DNA of 64,000 nucleotides from NCBI RefSeq assembly GCF_028640845.1, contig NC_080542.1, forward strand, positions 149,667,298 through 149,731,297. Direction: 5' to 3'. The notes under the pieces are model-generated. The model saw nothing but the letters and a program-made list of their open reading frames with translations. It did not search any database and had not been told where the DNA came from. Shown piece by piece: positions 32,291-42,810 of the stretch; the stretch's first letter is position 1, and the number at the start of each line of letters is the position of its first letter. Source of the stretch: Ahaetulla prasina. Lineage: Eukaryota; Chordata; Lepidosauria; Squamata; Colubridae. The translations under genes were made by a program, and so were the position numbers.

Positions 32291-32539
32291 CTTTGAGAAA
32301 GAAAGTTCCAAATCTCCAAGCGCAACCCCCCCTCACCCATTCAAATCTGATTCCTATTTCAGAGGACGTCCCATCTTAGAGTCGAAAATCCCGCCCCCCT
32401 CCATTGCAGAAACCCCTTCCTCTTGCAAGGCCTCTTGCTATCCCCCCACCACACCCGTTCTACTCCTTTTTCTGGAGCGAAAATGAGTGGGAGATCAAAT
32501 GCCAAGTATTTCTTCAAATTTTAGGCTTAATTAATCAGA

Positions 32540-33215
32540 ACTGAGCTGGAAGGGACCTTGGAGGTCTTCTAGTCCAGGGGTCTGAAAACTTGGCCTTTTA
32601 AAGACTTTTAAGACTTGTGGACTTCAACTTTTCAACTTTTTTTGAAGTCCACAGGTCTTAAAAAAGCCAAGTTTGCAGACCCCCGTTCTAGTCCAACCCT
32701 CTGCTCAAGCAGGAGACCCATGGCCGTCCCAGACAAATGGCTGTCCGGTCTCCCAGTGATGGAACACCTACAACTTCTGGTAGCAAGCAGTTCCATTGGT
32801 TAATTGTCTTCACTATTAGGAAGTTTCTCTTTAATTCCATGTTGCTTCTCTCCTTGATTAGTTTCCATCCATGGTTTCTCGTTCTGCCATCTCCTGCTTT
32901 GGAAAATAAGTTGACCCCCCTCTTTTTTGGGGCAGTCCCTCAAATATTGGGACACTGCTATCATGCCCCCCCAAGTCCTTCTTTTCTCTAAACTGGCCAA
33001 ACCCAAATCCTGCAATGGTTTTTCGTATGTTTTTGCCTCCAGGCCTCTAATCATCTTAATTGCTCTTCTTTGTGCTTTTCCCAAACTCTCAACATGTTTT
33101 TTGTAATGCGGCAACCACAACTGGATGCAGCATTCCAGGTTTGGCCTTACTAAGGTTTTACAAAGTGGTACTAACACTTCACACATATGTCTCTGTTTAA
33201 GTAACCAAGGATTGT
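32540..33215 (-). mobile_element. CR1 LINE 3' portion, minus orientation
   Basis: Reverse-complement CR1: GAGCTGGAAGGGACCTTGGA, GGTCTTCTAGTCC, then the 3' UTR and end of the RT region (LVRPNLECCIQLWLPHYKK-type frame on the minus strand, which is the CR1 C-terminal domain). Interrupted by a hAT MITE at 32575-32685. Confidence 0.85.
32575..32685. mobile_element. Palindromic hAT MITE with perfect 8-bp target duplication
   Basis: 111 bases, CAGGGGTCTGAAAACTTGGC ... CCAAGTTTGCAGACCCCCG. The arms (TTAAGACTTGTGGACTTCAA and its complement) make it a near-complete hairpin. Flanked by TTCTAGTC at 32567-32574 and 32686-32693. Inserted in CR1. Confidence 0.9.
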
Positions 33216-33438
33216 GTTAGCTTTGTTGGCTGCTGGCACACATAGCGGGCTCCAATGCTTCCTTTTGGAGGTCAGGAAATGGGATTTCCCCCCTTTGAGT
33301 CCATGTTGTTTCTTTCAGTGGGCCCAAACTAGCCTTTTCATCAACCAGGCAATAGGGCTGCCTTCTGAACTCTCCGATTAAAGCTGCAAAGCGTCCAGAA
33401 AGACGCAAACCTGGGTGCGAGAGGAGCAGATACAACCT

Positions 33439-33441
33439 ACT

Positions 33442-33498
<57 letters not shown>
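33439..33498. repeat. Compound microsatellite (TG)n(AG)n
   Basis: About 12 TG units followed by about 18 GA units. Confidence 0.95.
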
Positions 33499-33500
<2 letters not shown>

Positions 33501-33539
33501 TCCACCCCAGTCCTCACATATTTTTTGTACAATTTATAT

Positions 33540-33975
33540 TCAGTAGTTAGAATGTAATGGGTTCTTTCTGTAATGTAAAATAGTTTAAGATGTATCACTG
33601 CCCTATACAGGGTAAGGGAAGAGGCCCCTTTAAGAGTGTCGGCTGACATAACAGAAGGGGAGGGGTGATTAACGGCTGAATGTTAGAGCGCCAGGCTTTT
33701 TCAACAGAGACTGCATTCCTGAGATGATTAACAGCTAGAGACCGGCGGAAGAAGAGGGGGGGGGGCCAGAAGGAGCTTGCATTGGACCAGACCAGCCTGA
33801 CTTCCTGGGGAGAGGAGGGACAAATGGGGGGATATGGAATGTTAGCCATATTTTGTCTCAGATCCAACTTTATACTGCTGCAGTCAAGATGTATCTAGTA
33901 AAAGTACTTTTCTTTATTTGCAAATGAAGTCAAGGTATATTCTTTCCTAGATATAATCAGAGGCAGCCTGACAGT
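33540..33975 (+). mobile_element. Probable solo LTR
   Basis: It resembles a retroelement LTR: a GC-richer middle, then CTTTATACTGCTGCAG, AAAAGTACTTTTCTTTATTTG and a 3' end ATAATCAGAGGCAGCCTGACA. I could not define both TG...CA edges or a target duplication. Confidence 0.4.
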
Positions 33976-34126
33976 GTGTGTGTTTCTATTCTCCCATGTA
34001 ATAAAACAAAGCTTTCATTGCACACCAAATTATTTTATTGATTGGTTTCTGATACAATCATCCCAAATCACCTATACCCAAGCCTTGATTTCTACACCCT
34101 AGAGAAAGACTTTACCCTCCCCGAAT

Positions 34127-34510
34127 ACAGGTAGTCCTCAACTTATGACCATCATGGAGCCCAAAATTTCTATTGTTCAATGTGACACATGTGGAGTGAG
34201 ACCCCCTCCCCATTTTACAACCTTTCTTGCCGCATTTGTTAAGGGAATCCCTGCGGTTCTTAAATGAGTAACATGGTTGTTAAGTGAATCTGGCTTGTCA
34301 GAAGATTGGAAAAGGGGATCACGTGACCCTGGGACACCACGACCGTCATAACTATAAGTCAGTTGTCAAGTATTTGAATTTTGATCACGTGACTCCGGGC
34401 ATGCTGCAAAGGGTGTGAAACTGAAAAACGGTCCAAGTCACATTTTTCAGAGCCATTGAAAGTTTGAACGATCACTAACCGAATGGTTGTAAGCCGAGGA
34501 CTAGCTGTCG
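34127..34510 (+). mobile_element. Tigger-like MITE
   Basis: TACAGGTAGTCCTCAACTTA ... GGTTGTAAGCCGAGGACTAGCTG. One of the longest copies. Confidence 0.8.
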
Positions 34511-35138
34511 TTGCCTTTTTTGAGCTGCCTGAAATCTTATCAGGAGGACCAAAAAAAGAGGCACTTTTCAAAGATATTTTGCACGTCGCGCGTTTCTCCT
34601 TCCTGGGGATGCTCTCTTCCTAGATGGCCAAGGGTGCTCCAGGTCAGAAGGAGACCCCACAGGAGGAACGGCCTCCCCATAGGAGATTAGTGACCTGCAC
34701 ATGTGGAGACAAAAAGAGGGTGAAAGGCAGAGAGGTTAACATGGCAGCAAGTGAAAGATTGAGTCCTATTATTTATGTATTCATCTTTTATTTTTGTCGT
34801 TTTCCAAGGTGCCTTGTCCGTGATCTGAATGGTTTTGTTCAATACCAGCAAAAAAGAAAAAAAAACGAGAAAACCCCCAGTATGGTTGCACAAAGGACTC
34901 TCAGACCCACCAAGAGAGAGGAAAGGAAGGCAAGTAAAAACAAAACAAAACTGGACCATCACTGAGACAGAATAGCAGCCTGTCAGCCGCTGGTCCCTCC
35001 TGCAGCCGAATCAGAGGAGGAGAAGGCCAGATCTAATCACCCTGTGGGCCAGATCCGGCTCCTGGGCCTGGAGTTTGACACCCCTGCCGTAGTCCACATG
35101 TGGTGCTTACCAAGGCCGTATAAAGCGGCAGTAACACC
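34511..35138. other. No gene recognised; hAT right end inside
   Basis: 35040-35088 is the right end of the hAT family seen at 14676 (GGGCCTGGAGTTTGACACCCCTG). The last ART exon should lie in this direction on the minus strand, but I could not find an exon with suitable splice sites. Confidence 0.35.
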
Positions 35139-35146
35139 TCAATTAC

Positions 35147-35834
35147 CTTGCAGGACTTCACAGTTGATGTGACTGTACACGCCTCGGGATTCCAATTGGA
35201 TGGTAACCCCCTTATGGCCCTTCCCGTGGTAGATCACGACGAACTTCTCATAGGGCGGGATAAGAACTTCCATTTCGGATGGGTAGTATGAGAGGTCGTG
35301 AATGGGCACTCCGTGGCAGGTCTTGATGGAGAAGAAGGTATCCTCGCCAAATTTTTGGGCCACATCTTTGACCAGAGATGTGGAAGCAAACTGCCCGAAG
35401 CGGACAATCTGTCTGAAGCGGACGTTGAAACGAATGCCTTTTACCCCGCGGAAGACATTGTAGCACTTGCCCGGAATCTTCCTGGCTTTTACTACCTTCG
35501 TGAGGAGGAAGTGGAAGTCCTTGAAGGCAAATTGGTTGTATGAGTATTGGGATTTCCCGGCTTTGTGTACCGCCCAGTTGAAATCACTGTACAGGCTGCT
35601 AGCCATTGTGTAAGCCACAACTGCAGTGCCATAGACTGGATTTAAGTAGCCGATGGTTTGGCTAAGTTTGGCCCAGTGCCATTGGGCCTTTTCCCAGGTT
35701 GCCCTATATTCTTGGGGTATGGGAAGATATCCTGGCTGCTGCAGCTTCAGCTCTCTCATGGGGTTGCAGCCAAGGTACTGGTCATCCACAGAATTCTTGG
35801 CCATGTCGAGCGGAATCTTTTGGAGAGACAAGAC
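35147..35834 (-). CDS. Ecto-ADP-ribosyltransferase (ART), catalytic exon
   Basis: Vertebrate ARTs are secreted or GPI-anchored enzymes that transfer ADP-ribose from NAD to arginines of surface proteins. The exon shows the R-S-E triad in order: VFRG (R), FASTS (S-T-S) and SEMEVLIPP (E-x-E, which favours arginine as acceptor). It also has the N-terminal family pattern (DDQYLGC ... WEKAQ) and conserved cysteines. The acceptor GGGCAG at 35835 starts the exon at a codon boundary, matching the donor of the signal-peptide exon at 37080. At its other end CTGCAAG|GTAATT is a donor in phase 1. Reading through it gives TGA after one codon, so a short final exon is expected downstream. Length fits the family's single large exon. 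Confidence 0.9.
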
Positions 35835-35959
35835 CTGCCCGAGAAAAGAGAAAATGTGGAAGGACATGAAGGAGAGAAAAGAGCCCAAGGTCTTGATAGG
35901 CTTGACCATTGGTCCTGTCCATGAAAATGTCCCCTTTTGTGATAAATATTGGGTTCTGA

Positions 35960-36560
35960 ACTTACAACAGAGAAGCAGTGTGATGTACAATGTAGTACAA
36001 TGTAGTGAGACATGTACAGAGCTGTACAGTGGAGAAACAAAACAATCACTTCACAAACACATGGCACAACATAGGAGAAGAAACCAATCAGGACAAGATT
36101 CAGCAGTCCATCTGCATTTGAAAGACAAAAATCACTCTTTTGAAGTGAGCAAAGTCCACATTCTGGACAGAGAGGACCATTGGTTCAGAGGAGGGGTCAA
36201 AGAGGCCATCTCCTTTAAGATTAAACAGCCGCAACTTAACAGAGGGGGAAGAATACCACACACCTATCTCCTGGTACTTTCTGCAGTTCCAAGAAGGCTC
36301 CACACCTGTTTTTAATACTCGGGTGACCTCCAAGGGGCCTCATCCACTCTCTAAAAGATAGCAATGATCAGATGATTGCAAGGATTATAAATCCTTCCAT
36401 CACCCGCTGTTCAGTCAGAACAGCTTGGATGAGAAGCAAGACATATTCAAGGAAAAACAAAACCGATCTTTTGAAAAAGCACCTTTGGGACAATGACAAA
36501 AAGGAAGAAGGCCTCAAGACTTTTTGGTCTCCATGGTTCTGGAGGGACCCCCCCACTCCC
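35960..36560 (+). mobile_element. Penelope-like element fragment (GIY-YIG end and terminus)
   Basis: The plus-strand frame contains a remnant of the C-terminal GIY-YIG endonuclease of Penelope-like elements (YSGETKQSLHKHMAQHRR, KDKNHSFEV, LNRGGRIPHTY). The stereotyped terminus follows, with GGATGAGAAGC and AAAAAGCACCTTTGGGACAA. It sits in the intron between the two ART exons. Confidence 0.75.
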
Positions 36561-36737
36561 TGGCCTCGGCCTAGTTTAGATGGCCTCACAATGGCCCATG
36601 TGGGAGATTTTCTTCTTCACCACCTCTCCTTTTTTTCAACACAACTAAGATCTTAATAGCGGGAAATGGCTTTTTTTGCAAAGCAGGGAGATGGGGGGGG
36701 GACTGTGGCCTGTCTGTCCAGCAATCCCTCCCCATTT

Positions 36738-37062
36738 ATAATAGAATAGAATAGAATAGAATTTTTATTGGCCAAGTGTGATTGGACACACAAGGAATTT
36801 GTCTTGGTGCATATGCTCTCAGTGTACATAAAAGAAAAGATACGTTCATCAAGGTACAACATTTACAACACAATTGATGGTCAATATATCAATATAAATC
36901 ATAAGGATTGCCAGCAACAAGTTATAGTCATACAGTCATAAGTGGAAAGAGATTGGTGATGGGAACGATGAGAAGATTAATAGTAGTGCAGATTTAGTGA
37001 ATAGTTTGACAGTGTTGAGGGGATTATTTGTTTAGCAGAGTGATGGCCTTCGGGAAAAACAC
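36738..37062 (-). mobile_element. LINE 3' end with (AATAG)n tail, minus orientation
   Basis: It starts with four AATAG units and TTTTTATTGGCCAAGTGTGA, then matches in reverse complement the 3' UTR of the LINE at 47866-49157 almost base for base. 5'-truncated. Confidence 0.88.
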
Positions 37063-37079
37063 GTTTAAAACACTTTTAC

Positions 37080-37156
37080 CTGCAAAGGTCCTGTGAAGAA
37101 TCCGATCAGGCACAAGGCCAGGGCCATCTGGATGATTGGCGTCTTCATGGCAACTC
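37080..37156 (-). CDS. ART gene, signal-peptide exon
   Basis: Acceptor TTTTCTTTTCTCAG, 8 bases of 5' UTR, ATG at 37148, then 23 codons to the donor CTTTGCAG|GTAAAA. The encoded start (MKTPIIQMALALCLIGFF) is a typical secretory signal peptide. The exon ends at a codon boundary, in phase with 35834. Because the ATG exon begins with an acceptor, an untranslated exon further upstream is implied. Confidence 0.82.
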
Positions 37157-37264
37157 CTGAGAAAAGAAAAGCAAGAAGGAACCACTGTGGCATATGAAAC
37201 CCACCCAGGATCTTAATAAAACATTGATCAGTTTAAGTTCTACCAATAAAGGAGAATCTTTGAA

Positions 37265-37620
37265 GCTCAGGGTAGAAATGAGTGTCCTTGGGGCGCTCTG
37301 AGCTGGGTGGTTTCCTTGCAGATGTTTCATCACCCAACTGGGGAACAGCATCAGTGCTAGAAGAAAGGGGAGGGCCATCCTCCTCCTCCTTTTCCTCATC
37401 TCCACAACCCAACTCACTTTTAGCACTGATGATGTTCCCTAGTTGGGTCATGAAACATCTGCAAGAAAACCGCCAAGCTCAGAGAACAACAAGGCCCCAT
37501 TGTTGTTGGCTTCCTCCTCCTTCCTCCCTCCCTTTCCACAAACCCAACTCCCTTCTCGCATTGAAAATGTTCCTATGTTGGGTCATGAAACATCTTCAAC
37601 AAAGCAACCTAGCTCAGAGT
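37265..37620. repeat. Three related Penelope-type terminal repeats
   Basis: The block GCTCTGAGCTGGGTGGTTTC ... GCAGATGTTTCATCACCCAA occurs in reverse at 37295-37365 and in forward orientation at 37420-37490 and 37555-37620. The forward copies read ACTGATGATGTTCCCTAGTT, GGGTCATGAAACATCTGCAA. They resemble the termini of Penelope-like elements. Confidence 0.6.
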
Positions 37621-38856
37621 GCACTGAGAAACCCTCTCTCCACCACCATCACCACCTCCTCCTCTACAAACCTACTCTCTTCTTCCCTCCCTAGTTATAA
37701 CTAGAAGCCAGCATGGGTTTGTTGAAAACAGATCATGAGAAACCAATCTTATTTCATTCTTTGACAGTGAGTAAATTAGTGGACCAGTGAAATGCCATGG
37801 ATGTAGTATACTAAGACTTCAGTAAGGCATTCGACAGAGTAGACCACAATCTACTTGTATTAGAAGCCAACACAGGTCACATCAATCTTATTTCATTCTT
37901 TGATAAAATTAATGGACCAGTGAAATACTGTGGAGATAATTTAAACTTCAGCAAGTCATTTGACAAAGTAGACCACAACCTACTTCTTGGTAAGCTAGAA
38001 AAGACAGGGATAGACAGCATCACCATCAGTGGATTTGTAAATGGCTGACAAACCGTACTCAACGAGTCGTCCTTAATGGTACTACATGGAGTACTACATG
38101 GAGTACTACATGGTACTACATGGAGGGAAGGAAAGGTGAAGTACCACAAGATTCCATCTTAGACCCAGGACTCTTCAATATCTTCATTAAGGACTCAGAT
38201 GAGGGAATAGAAGGGGAACTCATCAAATCTGCAGATGACACTGAAGTGGCAGGAATAGCCAACGCCCCAGACGACAACCTCAGGATCCAAAAAGATCTTG
38301 ACAGACTTGAACAACAGGCGCTCTCCAACAATGTGAAATGTAATGTGGAGAAAAGCAAGATTTTTACACTTGGGCAGGAAAAACCAAGGGACAAGTACAG
38401 ATTAGGTGAGACCTGGTCAAAACCAGTAACTGTGAGAGGGACCTTGGTGTTCTAGTGGACAATCATTAGAATATGAGCCAGAATATTAGCCAAAAAAGCT
38501 AATACAATCCTGGGTTGTATAAACAAAGACATAGAATCAAGATCATGTGAAGTATTAATACTGCTTTATAAAACCTTAGTATGGCCACAGCTGGAATACA
38601 GGCATCCAGTTTTGGTCCCCACATTACAAAAAAAAACAATGTTGGGACTTTGGAAAAAGTTCAGAGAAGAGCAGCTAAGATAATTAAAGACTTGGAGACT
38701 AAAACATTATGAAGAACAGTTGCAGGATTTGGGTTTGGCCAATCCAGAGAGAAGAAGGACTGGGGGGGACAGGATAGTAGCCTTCGAGTATTTGAGGTGC
38801 TCCTACAAAGAAAAGACCTATTCTCCAAAATACCTCAAGGCAGGACAGGAAGGAAT

Positions 38857-39404
38857 TGTTGTGACCCAGGCCCAAGTAAGTAGTAATAAACTTAGTCCAT
38901 GGAAAAACAAACTTTATTCGAACAGCTGGGAATTACTTCATTCCCAGCGTCCTTCAACTCAAAGTAAAACAAATGACTCCCAGCACAAATTCCTCAGTTA
39001 TCTCACAAACCTTAGTCCAATTAAGCAAACTGTCAAAGGCCCTTCCTGGCAAATGTCCAGAAGCCACAAAAACAAAGACATACAAGCAGAGGAAGCAGCT
39101 ACAACGTCATTTTCTGGCAAGCTGAAACACCTGTGCCTGGTCTGTTTTAAGCCTTATGGGAGGGGCCAATCATCTCTTGGCCTTACTCCCAAGTTGTCCT
39201 CTCTGCTTGAGCTGCTCTTGCCTTCTGGCAGCTCTTCTCATGCGTGCATTAGGAACAGGCTCCTCCTGTTCCTCTGCCTAACTACTATCAGTCTCTGGAG
39301 GCTCTGGAGTCCGCACCTCACTTCCCGATGGCCCTGGCCCCACTTCAGCCTCATCGCTGTCCAACTCCGTTGCCAGCTCCGTAGGCTGCTGACAGACCAC
39401 AACA
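38857..39404 (-). mobile_element. Solo LTR with 5-bp target duplication
   Basis: 548 bases, TGTTGTGACCCAGG ... GACCACAACA, flanked by GGAAT on both sides (38852-38856 and 39405-39409). Removing it restores the CR1 sequence. On the minus strand it has AATAAA near 38915, about 60 bases before its end, so the minus orientation is likelier. Confidence 0.9.
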
Positions 39405-39576
39405 GGAATGGATGGAAACTCATCAAGGAGAGGAGCAACTTGGAATTGAGAAGAAACTTCCTAATAGTGAGGACCAGTGGAACAGCTTGCCACTAGAAGT
39501 TGTAGGTGCTCCAACAGTGGAGATTTTCAAGAAGAGACTGGTCAACCCTTTGTCTAGAATGGTATAGGGTCTCCTG

Positions 39577-40295
39577 CAGTGATGGGTTTCAAATTTTTTT
39601 GCTACTAGTTCAGTGGGTGTGGCTAGGTATGGGGGGGCATGTGACTGGGCATGGCCAACTTGATGTCACTCACACCCATGCCCATTCAGTCACATGATCC
39701 CCTCACCTAGCCACGCCCACAGGAAAAGGTAGGAAAATTTTTGGAATTTCCACCTCTCTACCCCTGCCCTCCCTTTGCCAGTCGGCCCTGTTTCCCCTCC
39801 TTTAGCAGCCCCGGCCGTAGCCCCACTTCCTCCCCGACGACCACCTCTTTGTTTGGGCTGCTAACCTTACACGGCATCCGATTCAGAGCCCAGAAGGCAA
39901 ACTGACCAGAGTTTTTGGCAGCCCCCAGCCAGCCGCCACTTCTGGAAAGTGGCTGGCAAAGAAACTTCCCACCCGCTGCCTCTTTGAGAGCCGCTTTGTG
40001 GCTGCAGCGGCTGGACGCAGGTCACCGAAAAGTACTGGAGGTCGCGGAAAAAGCTTCCCCCATCGCAGCTGTGTTCTTCACGCGTGCACATCCCATTGGA
40101 CTTGCAAGGCAGTGGGATGCACGTGCGCAAAGACCTTGGCAGCGACGAACATGGCGGGCAGGGTGAGCGAGTGACGACTGGGGGACCGGTTCAGGGGCGT
40201 GGCCAGCTGGCCATCACTACCATTTCGGCAACCTTGGCCAAATTTCCGCCAACAGTTCATGTGAACCGGTGCGAACCGGCTGAATACCACCTCTG
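39577..40295 (+). mobile_element. hAT element (CAGTGATGGGTTTC family), perfect 8-bp duplication
   Basis: 719 bases, CAGTGATGGGTTTCAAATTT ... GAATACCACCTCTG, flanked by GTCTCCTG at 39569-39576 and 40296-40303. The longest copy of this family in the window, with no transposase frame. Confidence 0.88.
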
Positions 40296-40569
40296 GTCTC
40301 CTGCTTGAGGAGCGGGTTGGACTACAAGACCTCCAAGGTCCCTTCCAACTCCTTTGGAGGAAAGTGAGCCATGGAGTAAAAATGCCCCTTGAGCTAAACC
40401 CCATCTTCTCTTCGTCTTTGAGACAATCACACTCATTTTCAGATAAATTTCCCCGTTTAGTTTATTTACGCTGTACCCAACAGTCAAACTGTTATCCTTA
40501 AGAGTGGCTCCCAGTACTAAAATTGGGAGTCTGTTCACTCACACACACATTTTCTTCCTGGGAACTTCT

Positions 40570-41336
40570 TCTTTTTTAAGTTTTTTTTAAAAAAATTCTC
40601 ATAAACATACATAAATGTACAATCTCTTAGTTATTATTAATCATACATATTATCTTTTGACTTTCATATTCATTCTTCATCCTAAAAATTTAAAGTTACT
40701 CGGGGTTGCTCTTCTACCATTCCATATCTCCCTTATTTCACAACAACTTCCTCTCCTTCTCCCCTCTTTCCCTTCCCTCCCTTCTTCTATCCTTTTCCAC
40801 TTTCTTCTTTCCTCCTCATCTTCCCCTTCTCTCCTTCCCCTCTTTTTCCCCCACTCCTCCCCTCTTCCTCCCTTTCTAACCATCTCTCCTACTCTTTATT
40901 TCCCCTCCCTTTCTTCCTCTCCTTTTCCCTTCCTTCTATCCCTCTCTCTCCTTTCCTCCCCTCTTCTTCCTTTCTGTCCCTCTACTCCTCCCTCCATTCC
41001 CTCTCCGTTGTTGTGTTTATTTTCAATTCAATATATTTTCAAGATGGTATTCGAGAAACCCCGATTCTGTATTTACATACATTATCCTTTCAATTTCTTT
41101 TCTATTTTGCTGGTTACGCATATGTCATCCTTAACGTACATTTGTATAGTGACACTTTTTCATTTACTCAGGTGTCATCTGGGTTTCTATTCCTTTTTTG
41201 TCTTTTTGTTTCTCAGATTAACATTAAGAATAAAAGATAAAGAGGAATCGGTGTATTTTAAAACATGGGAACGTTTTCATGATTGGTTAGAAAAGAAATT
41301 TGAATAAAAGATTAGAGATTAACAAATTGGATAGGG
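40570..41336 (-). mobile_element. 5'-truncated retroposon with 15-bp target duplication
   Basis: Flanked by TTCCTGGGAACTTCT at 40555-40569 and 41337-41351. Minus orientation, since an A-rich tail (T-rich here) lies at the left. It contains a ~260-base polypyrimidine stretch (40745-41005). L1 3' UTRs here also carry a polypurine run, so an L1 relative is possible, but the rest is not recognised. Confidence 0.75.
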
Positions 41337-41460
41337 TTCCTGGGAACTTCTAAGGAAGCTCCCAGAATTATTCCTGTCTCCTAGTATTAAGTAACCAATT
41401 AATAAAAGCAGATGGAAAGTGCATGGATATAATTATTGATACGTCCTAAGAGTTAAAAGA

Positions 41461-41590
41461 TACGAGGGGTGTTTAATAAGCTCTGGAGCGGTTGCAAATA
41501 TTTGTGCCTCCTGTTGGGCATCAATGAAGTGCCCAACAGGAGGCAAAATTAGACAGAAATTTTTTTAAAAAGTGAATATTCACATCTACT
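41461..41590 (+). mobile_element. Mariner-like fragment
   Basis: It begins TACGAGGGGTGTTTAATAAG, close to mariner terminal inverted repeats. It contains a perfect 15-base inverted repeat (41506-41520 and 41530-41544). The remainder of the element is missing. Confidence 0.5.
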
Positions 41591-41734
41591 CTTGGGCCAC
41601 ACCTTTGGACGTCGGATCCATAAGGTTACCCCACAAATACTTAAAGGTTTGACACTGTCCCCCTTAGAAATCCTTGGTGTTCCTTGGGGAAGGAAAGAGA
41701 TTAGACAGTCACTTATCTGCAATAGTACAGGTTC

Positions 41735-41805
41735 TCCTGCTTGAGCAGGGGGCTGGACTAGAGGACCTCCAAGGGCCCTTTCTGCTCTATCCTATTCTAA
41801 AACTC
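41735..41805 (+). mobile_element. CR1 LINE 3' terminus
   Basis: CTCCTGCTTGAGCAGGGGGC, TGGACTAGAGGACCTCCAAG and CTCTATCCTATTCTA. Confidence 0.75.
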
Positions 41806-41859
41806 AGATGCTTCCCCGGCCATCTTGGAAGGGGAAGCGTTGCAGCTCAGGGTTGAACT

Positions 41860-41935
41860 GTGGGGTCCTTGGTGCTCTCTGAGCTGGGTGGTTTTCTTGC
41901 TGATGTTTCCCGACCCAACTAGGGAACATCATCAG
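41860..41935 (-). mobile_element. Penelope-type terminal fragment
   Basis: Reverse orientation of the block at 37420-37490 (on the minus strand CCTGATGATGTTCCCTAGTT, GGGTCGGGAAACATCAGCAA). Confidence 0.55.
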
Positions 41936-41959
41936 GGTGAGAAGGAAGAGGGGTTTGTG

Positions 41960-42500
41960 GAAATTTAGAATAGAAGGCTCAGAGGGACCTTGGAGGTCTT
42001 CTAGTCCAACCCCCTGCTCGAGCAGGAGACCCTTACAGAATTATAGAATGACAGAGCTGGAAGGGACCTCAGAGCACATCTAGTCCAACCCTCTCAAGCA
42101 GGAGACCCTTACAGAGCCAGAGAATCACAGAATCAGAAGGAACCTCAGAGGGCATCTAGTCCAACACTCTGCTCAAACAGGAGACCCTTACAGAATGACA
42201 GAATCACAGAATCGGAAGGAACCTCAGAGGGCATCTAGTCTAAACCCCTGCTCGAGCAGGAAATGCTTGCAGAATCACAGAGTTGGAAGGGACCTTGGAG
42301 TGCATCTACTCCAACCCGCTGCTGAAGTAGGAGACTCTACCCCATTTCAGACAGGTGGCTGCCCAGGCTCTTCTTGAAAGCCTCCAGTGATGGAGCACCC
42401 ACAACCTCTGGTGGCCAGCAGTTCCGCAGGTTAACTGTTCTCTCTGTCAGGAAAATTTCTCCTTAGTTCCAGGTTGCTTCTCTCCTTGATGAGTTCCCTT
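41960..42500 (-). repeat. Tandem array of CR1 3'-terminal units with one CR1 body
   Basis: Terminal blocks start near 41975, 42054, 42131, 42211 and 42280 (period 69-80). Only the last continues into the CR1 3' UTR (GCCTCCAGTGATGGAGCACC ... TTCTCTCCTTGATGAGTTCC). Confidence 0.85.
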
Positions 42501-42666
42501 CCTGAGCTCAGGAGCAGCCTTCCTACAAGCCTTGGGGAACCCCAAATTCCAGCCATGACCGTTTCTGCTTCCTCTCCATTTCTGACTTTTTGTCACCCAC
42601 CTTGAGAAAAGGGAAGGGGGCTACTTTCCCAATTTTAGTTATAAATTTCTACAGCACCCAACTCAC

Positions 42667-42681
42667 CTATGCGGCTCTGGT
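42667..42681 (-). CDS. Candidate 15-base micro-exon
   Basis: Between acceptor GTTGCAAACAG and donor GTGAGTTGG on the minus strand. Its length is a multiple of three and it would follow the candidate exon at 42811-42886 in frame. Very short, so the call is weak. Confidence 0.2.
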   Translation of the reverse strand, partial: TRAA

Positions 42682-42810
42682 CTGTTTGCAACGGCGTGAT
42701 AAAGCAATAGAAACAGCTGAATCCAAGCAGAATTAAAAAAAAAACAAAACAGATCTGAAACTGACATTTCTTGGTACATTTTGCCCACCCCACCCAGTTC
42801 ATCAACTTAC

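Larger units (their letters stand above)
37690..40355 (+). mobile_element. CR1 LINE 3' half, interrupted by a solo LTR and a hAT element
   Basis: CR1 RT remnant (LFNIFIKDSDEGIEGELIK, SADDTEVAG in place of FADDTKLAG, then the C-terminal domain), with an internal ~160-base tandem duplication (about 37700-37990). A solo LTR splits it at 38857-39404 and a hAT element at 39577-40295. The CR1 terminus (GAGCGGGTTGGACTACAAGA) resumes at 40304. Not functional. Confidence 0.85.

Noticed and set aside
35653..36315. 220-codon plus-strand frame over the ART exon
   Set aside because: Its first half is antisense to the ART catalytic exon; only the second half carries a Penelope GIY-YIG remnant.
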